DNA from: Lawsonibacter sp.
GTDB taxonomy: Bacteria; Bacillota; Clostridia; Oscillospirales; Oscillospiraceae
Assembly (NCBI GenBank): GCA_022798855.1
Contig: JAAWNI010000163.1
Span: forward strand, 1-5,143
DNA length: 5,143 bases
Reading direction: 5' to 3'
Shown here one piece after another: positions 1 to 4,975 of the stretch. Positions within the stretch are counted from its first letter, which is position 1. The number at the start of each line of letters is the position of its first letter. Position numbers and translations under genes: made by a program. The notes below the pieces were generated by a model. The model was not told the origin of the DNA. It searched no databases and saw only the letters and a program-made list of their open reading frames with translations.

Positions 1-385
1 GGCCACCGCCATCACCGTGGTGCTGGGCGTCGGCCTGGGCATGACCGGCTACAGCAAGATCTGGCCCCTGTTCGGCGCCGCCAACCAGCTGCTGGCCGCC
101 CTGGCCCTGCTCACCGTCTGCGCCTGGCTGGGCAACATCGGCCGGAACAACAAGATGTTCTATATCCCCATGGGCTTCATGCTGGTGGTCACCCTGACCT
201 CCCTGTTCCAGACCGTCACCGCCCGGGTGGGCATGATTACCAGCAGCAACCCCGATGTGCTGGCCAAGGTGGACTGGGGTACCTACGCGCAGGCCATCCT
301 GGGCTCCCTGCTCTTCGTCCTGGCTATCGTGCTGGCCGTTGAGGGCTGCATGACCATCTTCGGCGGCAAGAAAAAGAACGCCTGA
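1..385 (+). CDS. cstA: CstA family transporter (peptide/carboxylate), C-terminal end only
   Basis: This is the last ~127 codons of a gene that begins left of the window; the frame is open from base 2 to a TGA at 383-385. The family comprises many-pass inner-membrane carriers for peptides or small carboxylates such as pyruvate, often induced when carbon is short. The recognisable signature is WPLFGAANQLLAALALL at visible residues ~25-41, a hallmark of the CstA C-terminal region. Three hydrophobic segments are visible: ~24-45, ~52-75 and ~94-115. The protein ends in a basic cytoplasmic tail, GGKKKNA. No defect is seen in the visible part, and a terminator follows 26 bases after the stop. The family call is firm. 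The substrate cannot be told from this fragment, and CstA and BtsT-type relatives share this end. Confidence 0.9.
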   Translation, partial: ATAITVVLGVGLGMTGYSKIWPLFGAANQLLAALALLTVCAWLGNIGRNNKMFYIPMGFMLVVTLTSLFQTVTARVGMITSSNPDVLAKVDWGTYAQAILGSLLFVLAIVLAVEGCMTIFGGKKKNA

Positions 386-411
386 GTCCCTGTTCCATCC
401 AAACAGAGCAA

Positions 412-441
412 AAAGCGGGTCCGAAATATCGGGCCCGCTTT
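412..441 (+). terminator. Intrinsic terminator after cstA
   Basis: A 12-base-pair stem (one pair is a G-U wobble) closes a 6-base AAATAT loop. The left arm is AAAGCGGGTCCG and the right arm is CGGGCCCGCTTT. The right arm ends in TTT and is followed by CTGATT, so the U tract is short. It lies 26 bases after the cstA stop codon and just before the promoter of the next gene. Confidence 0.8.
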
Positions 442-445
442 CTGA

Positions 446-474
446 TTGCCTGGGGAGGGGATTTGTGGTATGAT
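446..474 (+). promoter_or_regulatory. Probable sigma-A promoter for the lit gene
   Basis: The -35 box is TTGCCT (446-451), the spacer is exactly 17 bases, and the -10 box is TATGAT (469-474). The -10 is preceded by TGG, which gives an extended -10 TGnTATGAT. Transcription would start near 481, inside the first hairpin of the repeat element, so the lit mRNA would carry a ~215-base structured leader. This is a sequence match only. Confidence 0.6.
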
Positions 475-674
475 GGTAGGGCCACGGCTTGCCGTGGCCG
501 CGGCTTCTCGAAAAACACGCCATTATTCTGAAAGGCTCCCTCTTTGAGGGAGCTGGCACCGCCGCAGGCGGTGGCTGAGGGAGTCGATTATGCAACCGTT
601 CTCCAGCAACCTCCCCGTCAATTTGGATTGGCCCGCTTCCTGCCAATGCGGACACGACAAGTCGTGTCCCTACA
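475..674. repeat. Hairpin-rich MITE-like intergenic element with palindromic inverted ends
   Basis: The two ends (475-501 and the reverse complement of 648-674) match at 22 of 27 positions, starting from GTAGGG/CCCTAC. Each end is itself a hairpin: GGCCACGG-CTTG-CCGTGGCC at 480-499 and GGACACGAC-AA-GTCGTGTCC at 650-669. Four of the five differences between the ends are compensatory pairs within the hairpin stems (C-G against A-T, G-C against A-T). Between the ends lie further hairpins at 535-553 (GCTCCCTC-TTT-GAGGGAGC), 557-573 (CACCGCC-GCA-GGCGGTG) and 627-647 (ATTGGC/GCCAAT). The middle part, with GAGGGAG repeated at 546 and 578, resembles a dispersed repeat I recall from gut clostridial genomes. 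No transposase and no clear target-site duplication are visible. The element ends ~10 bases before the lit SD. Confidence 0.65.
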
Positions 675-696
675 AAATCAACCGAAGGTGATTCCT

Positions 697-1359
697 ATGA
701 AAACCAGCAAGCTCCTGTCCATTGTCCTGTCCGTTCTGACCGCCCTGGTGGTGCTGACGGGCTCCATCGCCGTGCCCCTGCTGTGCCGCCCCTTCTACTA
801 CGCCCACATCGGCCCCATGGGCCTGGAGGAGTACGGCCTGAGCCGGGAGCAGATCGAGACTGCCTACAACCAGATGATGGACTTCTGCCTGGGCAAGCGG
901 GAGGACTTTGCCGCCGGGGTGCTGGGGTTCTCCCAGTCGGGGGCGGACCACTTCGCCGACGTGCGGGGGCTGTTCCTGCTGGACCTGCGGGTGTTCATGG
1001 CGGCGGCGGTCCTGCTGGCAGCAGCGCTGGCCCTGTGTAAAGCTGGCAAGGTGTGCCCCCACCGCTTCCTGGACCGGGGGCCCGGCTTCTGGGCGGCGGC
1101 GGGGCTGGGCGCTTCCTTCCTGGCTGTGGGCGGGCTGGCCGCCCTGGACTTCGACCGGGCTTTTGTCGTCTTCCACAGCCTCTTTTTCCCGGGAAAAGAC
1201 AACTGGATCTTCGACTGGAGCATGGACCCCATCATCCTCTTCCTGCCCCAGGATTTCTTCCGCAGCTGCGCCATTTTGATTCTGGCCCTGCTGCTGGTGT
1301 GGTGCGCCGCCCTCATCGCCGCCGACCTTTGGACAAAATCCAGGCGTGAAAGGCGTTAA
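697..1359 (+). CDS. lit: Lit-like lipoprotein intramolecular transacylase (DUF1461 / TIGR01906 membrane protein)
   Basis: This 220-residue integral membrane protein matches the DUF1461 family in length and motifs. Characterised members (Lit) move an acyl chain within the N-terminal diacylglyceryl-cysteine of lipoproteins, giving the lyso form. Hydrophobic segments lie at ~7-29, ~95-114, ~131-151 and ~191-209. The family landmarks are ADHFADVRGLF (83-93, with H85) and the block VVFHSLFFPGKDNWIFDWSM (157-176, with H160), followed by DPIILFLPQDFF (177-188). Conserved histidines in these two places are the proposed catalytic residues. The C-terminus is basic (KSRRERR). I chose the ATG at 697 because GAAGGTG (684-690) precedes it at a normal distance. 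The frame stays open upstream to 544, but that stretch is the hairpin repeat. No clear terminator follows. The family call is strong; the enzymatic role is inherited from homologues. Confidence 0.8.
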   Translation: MKTSKLLSIVLSVLTALVVLTGSIAVPLLCRPFYYAHIGPMGLEEYGLSREQIETAYNQMMDFCLGKREDFAAGVLGFSQSGADHFADVRGLFLLDLRVFMAAAVLLAAALALCKAGKVCPHRFLDRGPGFWAAAGLGASFLAVGGLAALDFDRAFVVFHSLFFPGKDNWIFDWSMDPIILFLPQDFFRSCAILILALLLVWCAALIAADLWTKSRRERR

Positions 1360-1403
1360 AATTTGTGCCAACCGCCAAAATTGTGGGAATCAAAAAGTTT
1401 TTC

Positions 1404-1432
1404 TTGCGCGGATGCTGGTTTTCTGGTAGAAT
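1404..1432 (+). promoter_or_regulatory. Strong sigma-A promoter of the uraA leader
   Basis: The -35 box is TTGCGC (1404-1409), the spacer is exactly 17 bases, and the -10 box is TAGAAT (1427-1432). TGG just before the -10 gives an extended -10 element. A run of seven T (1434-1440) follows at once and covers the expected start-site region, so RNA probably begins at 1439-1442. The same two hexamers at the same spacing recur at 2998-3026. Confidence 0.75.
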
Positions 1433-1460
1433 ATTTTTTTGAGAAAAGGAGGGGTCAGGT

Positions 1461-1520
1461 ATGGTGAGCACAGTGTTTTACAGCGGTCCTATCAAGCTTG
1501 GCCTTTCTATTTCTGTTTGA
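1461..1520 (+). CDS. Leader peptide of the uraA attenuator (19 aa)
   Basis: This short frame reads MVSTVFYSGPIKLGLSISV and stops at TGA (1518-1520). It has the best SD in the window, AAAGGAGGGG (1445-1454), with its AGGAGG core 8 bases before the ATG, so translation is very likely. The peptide is not enriched in any one amino acid, which argues against amino-acid attenuation. Its stop codon overlaps the first two bases of the terminator stem that begins at 1519, and the last 17 bases before the stop (1502-1518) contain 11 T. A ribosome close behind RNA polymerase would cover the left arm of the terminator. The likely role is cis-acting translation rather than a functional peptide. Function is inferred from architecture. 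Confidence 0.7.
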   Translation: MVSTVFYSGPIKLGLSISV

Positions 1521-1547
1521 CAATCATTTTCATGATTGTCTTTTTTT
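1519..1547 (+). terminator. Leader intrinsic terminator (attenuator) before uraA
   Basis: A perfect 9-base-pair stem (GACAATCAT / ATGATTGTC) with a TTTC loop is followed directly by seven T (1541-1547). It sits downstream of a strong promoter, within an untranslated leader and 49 bases before the uraA start, so it must be bypassed for uraA expression. No upstream segment complementary to the left arm was found that could serve as an RNA antiterminator. This favours control by the leader-peptide ribosome. It may also stop read-through from lit. Confidence 0.85.
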
Positions 1548-1596
1548 ATGCCCCCTGGGAGCAAGTACGTTTGGAAAAGAGAAGGGAGAAACAAAA

Positions 1597-2943
1597 ATGA
1601 ACAACAACCAACCCATCCGCGACGCCCGGCAGCTGGGCCTGCCCAAAATGCTGATCCTGGGCCTTCAGCACATGTTCGCCATGTTCGGGGCCACCGTTCT
1701 GGTGCCCATCCTGGTCCAGGGCTACGGCCTGCCTTTGAGCATCCAGACCACCCTCTTCTTCGCCGGGACCGGCACCCTGTTTTTCCACTTCTGCACAAAG
1801 TTCAAGGTGCCCGCCTTCCTGGGCTCCTCCTTCGCCTATCTGGGCGGCTTCGCCGCCGTGGCCGAGCTGGACTCCGGCATTTACGCCGGGATGTCCGGGG
1901 AGGAGAAGCTGCCCTACGCCCTGGGCGGCATTGTGGTGGCCGGCCTGCTCTACCTGGCCCTGGCCGGGCTGATTAAGGCAGTGGGCGTCCACAAGGTCAT
2001 GCGCTTCCTGCCCCCGGTGGTCACCGGCCCCATCATCATCCTCATCGGCCTGTCCCTGGCCCCCAGCGCCATCAACAACGCTTCCACCAACTGGTGGCTG
2101 GCCCTGCTGTCCATCGCCGTCATCGTGGCAGCCAACATCTGGGGCAAGGGCATGGTGAAGATCATCCCCATCCTGCTGGGGGTGCTGGCGCCCTACGCCG
2201 TGGCCCTGGCCACCAGACAGGTGGATTTCTCCGGGGTGGCCGCCGCCAGCGCGGTGGGCGTCCAGCCCTTCGTCCTGGCCAAGTTTGACCTTACCTCCAT
2301 CCTGGTCATGGCCCCCATCGCCATCGCCGCCATGATGGAGCACATCGGCGACATGTCCGCCATCTCCGCCACCGTGGAGGAGAACTTCATCGAGGACCCC
2401 GGCCTGCACCGCACCCTCATCGGCGACGGCGTGGCCACCTCCCTGGCCGGCATGTTCGGCGGCCCCGCCAACACCACCTACGGCGAGAACACCGGCGTGC
2501 TGGAGCTGTCCCGGGTCTTCGACCCCAAGGTGGTCCGCCTGGCCGCCCTCTACGCGGTGGTGCTGTCCTTCTCCCCCAAGTTCGCCGCCCTCATCAACTC
2601 CATCCCCACCGCCATCATCGGCGGGGTGTCCTTCATCCTCTACGGCATGATCTCCGCCATCGGCGTGCGCAACGTGGTGGAAAACCGGGTGGACTTCACC
2701 AACTCCCGGAACCTGATCATCGCCGCCGTCATTATGGTCTGCGGCCTGGGCTTTAAAATCTGGGGCTTCAACAACGAGTTTTCCGGCCTTACCTTCCACG
2801 TGGGGGGCACCGACATCACCCTCACCTCCCTGGCCATCGCCGCCATCGCCGGCATCGCCCTGAACGCCATCCTGCCCGGCAAGGATTACCACTTCGGCTC
2901 TGACGTCACCCAGGGCCGCTCCGGCGACTTCGGGCGGTATTGA
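1597..2943 (+). CDS. uraA: Uracil permease, NCS2 family (UraA/PyrP type)
   Basis: This 448-residue proton-coupled importer of the nucleobase-ascorbate transporter (NCS2) family should bring uracil into the cell for salvage to UMP. It resembles E. coli UraA throughout. Landmarks are LQHMFAMFGATVLVP (23-37), LGSSFA (75-80), the substrate-site helix MMEHIGDM (246-253, E248), EDPGLHR (266-272) and ANTTYGENTGV (291-301, E297). E248 and E297 match the two glutamates that bind uracil in UraA. The EHIGD form differs from EHVGH of E. coli UraA at the last residue, so related bases are not excluded. Many membrane helices are evident, and 14 are expected for the fold. The ATG at 1597 follows AGGGAG (1583-1588) at ~8 bases. 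The frame extends upstream to 1498, but this runs through the attenuator and is not used. A leader-peptide attenuator precedes the gene, and the likely signal is UTP supply. No clear terminator follows. Confidence 0.92.
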   Translation: MNNNQPIRDARQLGLPKMLILGLQHMFAMFGATVLVPILVQGYGLPLSIQTTLFFAGTGTLFFHFCTKFKVPAFLGSSFAYLGGFAAVAELDSGIYAGMSGEEKLPYALGGIVVAGLLYLALAGLIKAVGVHKVMRFLPPVVTGPIIILIGLSLAPSAINNASTNWWLALLSIAVIVAANIWGKGMVKIIPILLGVLAPYAVALATRQVDFSGVAAASAVGVQPFVLAKFDLTSILVMAPIAIAAMMEHIGDMSAISATVEENFIEDPGLHRTLIGDGVATSLAGMFGGPANTTYGENTGVLELSRVFDPKVVRLAALYAVVLSFSPKFAALINSIPTAIIGGVSFILYGMISAIGVRNVVENRVDFTNSRNLIIAAVIMVCGLGFKIWGFNNEFSGLTFHVGGTDITLTSLAIAAIAGIALNAILPGKDYHFGSDVTQGRSGDFGRY

Positions 2944-2997
2944 TTAAAAGCCGCTTATACGGCGGATGAAAAATTCATTAAATAAAGATAAAGGCTC

Positions 2998-3026
2998 TTG
3001 CGCCGGGAAAGAAAATCGGATAGAAT
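2998..3026 (+). promoter_or_regulatory. Sigma-A promoter of the small CxCCC protein
   Basis: TTGCGC (2998-3003), a spacer of exactly 17 bases and TAGAAT (3021-3026) match the uraA leader promoter in both hexamers and spacing. The rest of the spacer differs. Transcription would start near 3033 and give a leader of ~38 bases. The region 2944-2997 before it holds only a weak 4-base stem and no convincing terminator for uraA. Confidence 0.7.
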
Positions 3027-3070
3027 AGAAACATCAAGCGGGAAACCGTAATTTAAAGGAGGCAACTGCA

Positions 3071-3490
3071 ATGGATTTTAAGGATACCTTTGACACACTG
3101 AAGGACAAGGCTACCGACCTGGCCCAGGCCGGCGTCGCCCAATCCAAGCGGCTGGCGGAAATCGCCAAGCTGAAAATGTCCAACATGGCTGAGGAGGATG
3201 CCATCAAGAAGGCCTATATCGAGATTGGCAAGCTCTATTACGCCGAGCAGGGCGCCACCCCCGACGGGGCCTATGCCGCCGCCTGCGAGAAGATCACCGC
3301 CTCCAAGGCGCTCATCGAGACAAACAACGAGCGCATTGCCGAGTTGAAGCAGCCCGGCGACCCCGAGCCTGAAGAGGAAATCGTGGTGGAGGCCGTTGAA
3401 GCCGCCAAGGAAGCCCCGGAGGAAGCTCCCACCCAGGAGGGCGGCGGCTGCTCCTGCTGCTGCCAGAGTGAAGAGGAAAAACAGGACTGA
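3071..3490 (+). CDS. Small helical, acidic protein with a CxCCC tail, function unknown
   Basis: The 139-residue protein has no signal peptide or membrane segment, so it is probably cytoplasmic. Residues ~1-93 read as amphipathic, coiled-coil-like helices (LKDKATDLAQAG..., then IKKAYIEIGKLYYAE and a final helix ending RIAELK). Residues ~95-123 form an acidic, Pro/Ala-rich linker, followed by GGGCSCCCQ (124-132), with C127, C129, C130 and C131 clustered before an acidic end. The helical part resembles small clostridial proteins that carry a C-terminal zinc ribbon. Here the ribbon seems to be replaced by the linker and cysteine cluster, which might bind metal or form disulfides. The ATG follows an excellent SD, AAAGGAGG (3055-3062), at 8 bases. 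The gene has its own promoter and is followed by stem-loops, so it is likely monocistronic. The coding call is firm; the function is unknown. Confidence 0.88.
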   Translation: MDFKDTFDTLKDKATDLAQAGVAQSKRLAEIAKLKMSNMAEEDAIKKAYIEIGKLYYAEQGATPDGAYAAACEKITASKALIETNNERIAELKQPGDPEPEEEIVVEAVEAAKEAPEEAPTQEGGGCSCCCQSEEEKQD

Positions 3491-3500
3491 TTTATAGCCT

Positions 3501-3527
3501 GGGGGCGCTTCGATCAGAAGCGCCCCC
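3501..3527 (+). terminator. Terminator stem-loop after the CxCCC protein gene
   Basis: A perfect 11-base-pair stem (GGGGGCGCTTC / GAAGCGCCCCC) with a GATCA loop begins 10 bases after the stop codon. The following GCTTTGCG gives only a weak U tract. It may act together with the second stem-loop just downstream. Confidence 0.7.
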
Positions 3528-3544
3528 GCTTTGCGCCCAAAAGC

Positions 3545-3580
3545 AAAACAGGCATCCGGCCCTGACCAGATGCCTGTTTT
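3545..3580. terminator. Bidirectional terminator between convergent genes
   Basis: A perfect 12-base-pair stem (AAAACAGGCATC / GATGCCTGTTTT) encloses a 12-base loop. Tails rich in T exist on both strands: CTGTTTTAT on the plus strand and GCTTTT on the minus strand, each after the stem's own TTTT. It starts 5 bases past the DUF3237 stop on the minus strand and backs up the stem-loop at 3501-3527 for the plus strand. Confidence 0.85.
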
Positions 3581-3585
3581 CTGTT

Positions 3586-4020
3586 TTATGGCTCCAGCTC
3601 ATAAAAGCGGATCCACAGTCCGCCCTCGTCTGTCAGCCCCTCACCCACAAAATGATTGCGGTGGAGCAGAGGGGCCAGGACGGCGGAGTCGGTGATAAAG
3701 GTGGGGACTGTTTTAAAGGGGGCGGGAGTAGGGCCTCCGCCGGTAAACCAGGCGTTGTTTTCCACATAGATATGGCAGTCTCCGCCCTCCAGGTCCTTCC
3801 CCGTCAGCATGTACCGGGCGGACATGTGGCGCACCTCGTTCTGATTGGTTACCTGCGTGTCCACGCCGCAGGGCTCCACAATGCCGTTGAAAATGGGGCC
3901 GGAGACGGTGCCCCGGAAGGGTATCATCTTGACAGTGCCGATTTCGCCGGTCAAAACCACCGTCCCGGCGGGGTCAGCCGCCACATGTACCTCTAAAATA
4001 GGCGTCGGTTTGTGTTTCAT
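3586..4020 (-). CDS. DUF3237 family protein, function unknown
   Basis: This 144-residue soluble protein, without signal peptide or membrane helices, matches DUF3237 in length and motif order. Landmarks are LTGEIGTVKMIPFRGTVSGP (23-42), the central GIVEPCGVDTQ (46-56, matching the family's G-x-vlPGGaDwQ), SARYMLTGKDLEGGDCHIYV (67-86), FKTVPTF (102-108) and the C-terminal HRNHFVGEGL...GLWIRFYEL (120-142). The family forms small beta-barrel-like domains without an assigned role. C51 replaces the first glycine of the usual GG in the central motif. The ATG at 4020 follows GGGAGG on the minus strand with ~6 bases between. The frame extends upstream to 4317, but that part overlaps queT and is not used. 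It lies 70 bases downstream of queT and has its own promoter, so it may be expressed both alone and by read-through. The link to queuosine is only positional. Confidence 0.85.
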   Translation of the reverse strand: MKHKPTPILEVHVAADPAGTVVLTGEIGTVKMIPFRGTVSGPIFNGIVEPCGVDTQVTNQNEVRHMSARYMLTGKDLEGGDCHIYVENNAWFTGGGPTPAPFKTVPTFITDSAVLAPLLHRNHFVGEGLTDEGGLWIRFYELEP

Positions 4021-4065
4021 ACTTACCTCCCAAAATTGAAATAGGGCAAGCCCAAACGATACCTT

Positions 4066-4094
4066 ATTATAGCCCGTTATGGGGCTGAATTCAA
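4066..4094 (-). promoter_or_regulatory. Sigma-A promoter of the DUF3237 gene
   Basis: Read on the minus strand: TTGAAT (4094-4089), a spacer of exactly 17 bases, and a consensus TATAAT (4071-4066). The -35 box overlaps the queT stop codon (4093-4091). Transcription would start near 4059. The short leader contains the palindrome GGGCTTGCCC (4053-4044). Confidence 0.75.
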
Positions 4095-4636
4095 GAGCCG
4101 CCCTTGCCGCTGAAACCCTCCAGCCTGCGCTCCGCCATAAAGGGACGCAGGACGGGCACCTTGGGCAGGGCAAACAGCAGCAAAGTCCCCAGCCCATAAC
4201 AAGCCAAGGCTTCGCCGGGGATAAATGTAAGGGCGTTGAACCCGCAGGCCGCCCAGAATGCGGCATCCACTGTGCCGACCTCTGCCCAGGCCCACATAGG
4301 CGGCAGGATGACGGCATTAACCAGAATGGGGGGGAGCGCCGCCAGATACCAACGTGGCATCCTCATGGTGAGCCATGCGGCAATGGCGGTGGCCAGGGTG
4401 CCGAACACGATATCAAAGGGACCGTAAAGGGAGAGCAGATTGGTGAGGAAACACCCCACCACCAGCCCCGGCGCAGCGGCGGGGAACACAAAGGGCAGGA
4501 CGGTAAGGGCTTCGGCAAAGCGGCACTGAATCGGGCCATAGGTCAGGCCGAAGATATCTCCAAAATACCCCAGCACTGCGTAGAGCGCCGCCACCATGGC
4601 GGCTAAGGTAATGTCTCGAACGGTAAATTTGCGCAT
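4091..4636 (-). CDS. queT: QueT family ECF transporter S component (queuosine precursor uptake)
   Basis: This 181-residue membrane protein is the substrate-binding S component of an energy-coupling-factor transporter and should take up a queuosine precursor such as preQ1. It works with a shared ECF module (two ATPases and EcfT) encoded elsewhere. Landmarks are LAAMVAALYAVL (11-22), the small-residue helix that docks to EcfT in S components; YGPIQCRFAEALTVLPF (33-49); and GLVVGCFLTNLLSLYGPFDI (57-76) with FGTLATAIAA (78-87). About six hydrophobic segments are seen, as expected. The tail (RLEGFSGKGGS) is basic and hydrophilic. The ATG at 4636 follows GGAGG on the minus strand (4648-4644) with 7 T between. 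A structured leader of ~105 bases precedes it. No queuosine synthesis gene is visible, which suits salvage. The family call is strong; the exact substrate is inferred. Confidence 0.9.
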   Translation of the reverse strand: MRKFTVRDITLAAMVAALYAVLGYFGDIFGLTYGPIQCRFAEALTVLPFVFPAAAPGLVVGCFLTNLLSLYGPFDIVFGTLATAIAAWLTMRMPRWYLAALPPILVNAVILPPMWAWAEVGTVDAAFWAACGFNALTFIPGEALACYGLGTLLLFALPKVPVLRPFMAERRLEGFSGKGGS

Positions 4637-4742
4637 AAAAAAACCTCCATTTTTTGTTTAGAGAACGGCAGACGGCAAAACGCCTCCGAACGAACGCGAA
4701 AACGCTCCATTTCCGCGCTTGGACGAGGTGTGGAAACTCGTC
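4637..4742 (-). promoter_or_regulatory. Structured queT leader, candidate preQ1 riboswitch
   Basis: Read on the minus strand from the predicted RNA start, the leader opens at once with hairpin GACGAG (4742-4737) / CTCGTC (4727-4722) and a 9-base loop. The loop begins TTTCC (4736-4732), which is complementary to GGAAA (4714-4710) beyond the hairpin, so a hairpin-loop pseudoknot can form. The same GGAAA lies in a competing 8-base-pair stem, CGCGGAAA (4717-4710) with TTTTCGCG (4702-4695), so the two folds exclude each other. The SD (GGAGG, 4648-4644) lies ~60 bases further on. Position before queT and the hairpin-loop-out layout fit the preQ1-III class, known upstream of queT in Ruminococcaceae. 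I could not match a memorised consensus, so the class is inferred. No preQ1-I or preQ1-II sequence signature was found. Confidence 0.5.
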
Positions 4743-4749
4743 AGGAGGT

Positions 4750-4778
4750 ATTGTAGCACAAAGGAAGGCTCTTGTCCA
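4750..4778 (-). promoter_or_regulatory. Sigma-A promoter of queT
   Basis: Read on the minus strand: TGGACA (4778-4773), a spacer of exactly 17 bases, and TACAAT (4755-4750) preceded by TGC, which gives an extended -10. The expected start at ~4743-4741 coincides with the first base of the leader hairpin. Confidence 0.7.
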
Positions 4779-4940
4779 CACCTTTTGATGGCGGGGATTC
4801 CGTTTGCAGGAAATCCGCAGGGCGCGGCGGCCCCGGCGCGCCGTTCTCTGGCGGCAGGGGGGATTCTTTTAACAAGAAGGCCTTCCCCTGCGGAGGTCGA
4901 AGGTTTTCCACAAGCTGGGGCGCTGATTTTTCCTAAAAAG
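4779..4940. other. Gene-free intergenic region upstream of queT
   Basis: No credible gene is seen here. The frames open across it on either strand run through the queT promoter, its leader or the terminator at 4941-4975, and have no family resemblance. The region is GC-rich. It contains one long imperfect hairpin, with GCAGGGG (4854-4860) pairing CCCCTGC (4885-4891) and an inner TTCTT/AAGAA stem, and a related CCGCAGGG at 4815-4822 that could pair with the same right arm. Its role is unknown. Confidence 0.5.
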
Positions 4941-4975
4941 CTGACAAAGCCCCGGCTAGGCCGGGGCTTTGTCAG
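4941..4975 (-). terminator. Strong intrinsic terminator facing left
   Basis: A perfect 16-base-pair stem closes a 3-base loop; its outer arm is CTGACAAAGCCCCGGC at 4941-4956. On the minus strand it is followed by CTTTTTAGG. On the plus strand it is followed by AAAGAAGAG without a U tract. It should therefore end a minus-strand transcript arriving from the right of the window. Confidence 0.75.

Noticed and set aside
544..696. In-frame upstream extension of the lit reading frame from a TTG
   Set aside because: It translates the hairpin repeat, has no SD, and adds a non-conserved segment before the membrane start; the ATG at 697 has a proper SD.
670..1371. Long minus-strand open frame opposite lit
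   Set aside because: Same shadow effect; low-complexity Q/H/G/E composition and no SD or promoter.
1498..1596. In-frame upstream extension of uraA
   Set aside because: It runs through the leader terminator and lacks an SD; the ATG at 1597 has AGGGAG at a normal distance and matches family length.
1433..1596. PyrR-binding loop or purine-type riboswitch in the uraA leader
   Set aside because: No sequence resembling the PyrR anti-antiterminator loop or a purine aptamer core is visible, and no segment pairs with the terminator left arm.
1546..2892. Long minus-strand open frame (448 codons) opposite uraA
   Set aside because: It is the antisense shadow of a GC-rich gene: composition dominated by G, D, H, Q, no motifs, and the plus strand encodes a clear permease.
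2944..2997. Terminator after uraA
   Set aside because: Only a 4-base GCCG/CGGC stem with no T tract on the plus strand; too weak to call.
4021..4317. N-terminal extension of the DUF3237 frame on the minus strand
   Set aside because: It overlaps the queT coding region in another frame and crosses the DUF3237 promoter; the ATG at 4020 has a good SD and gives the family length.
4639..4680. preQ1-I riboswitch in the A-rich stretch before the queT SD
   Set aside because: The A-run near the SD is present, but the conserved stem-loop and C-rich contacts of class I are not; the pseudoknot upstream is the better candidate.
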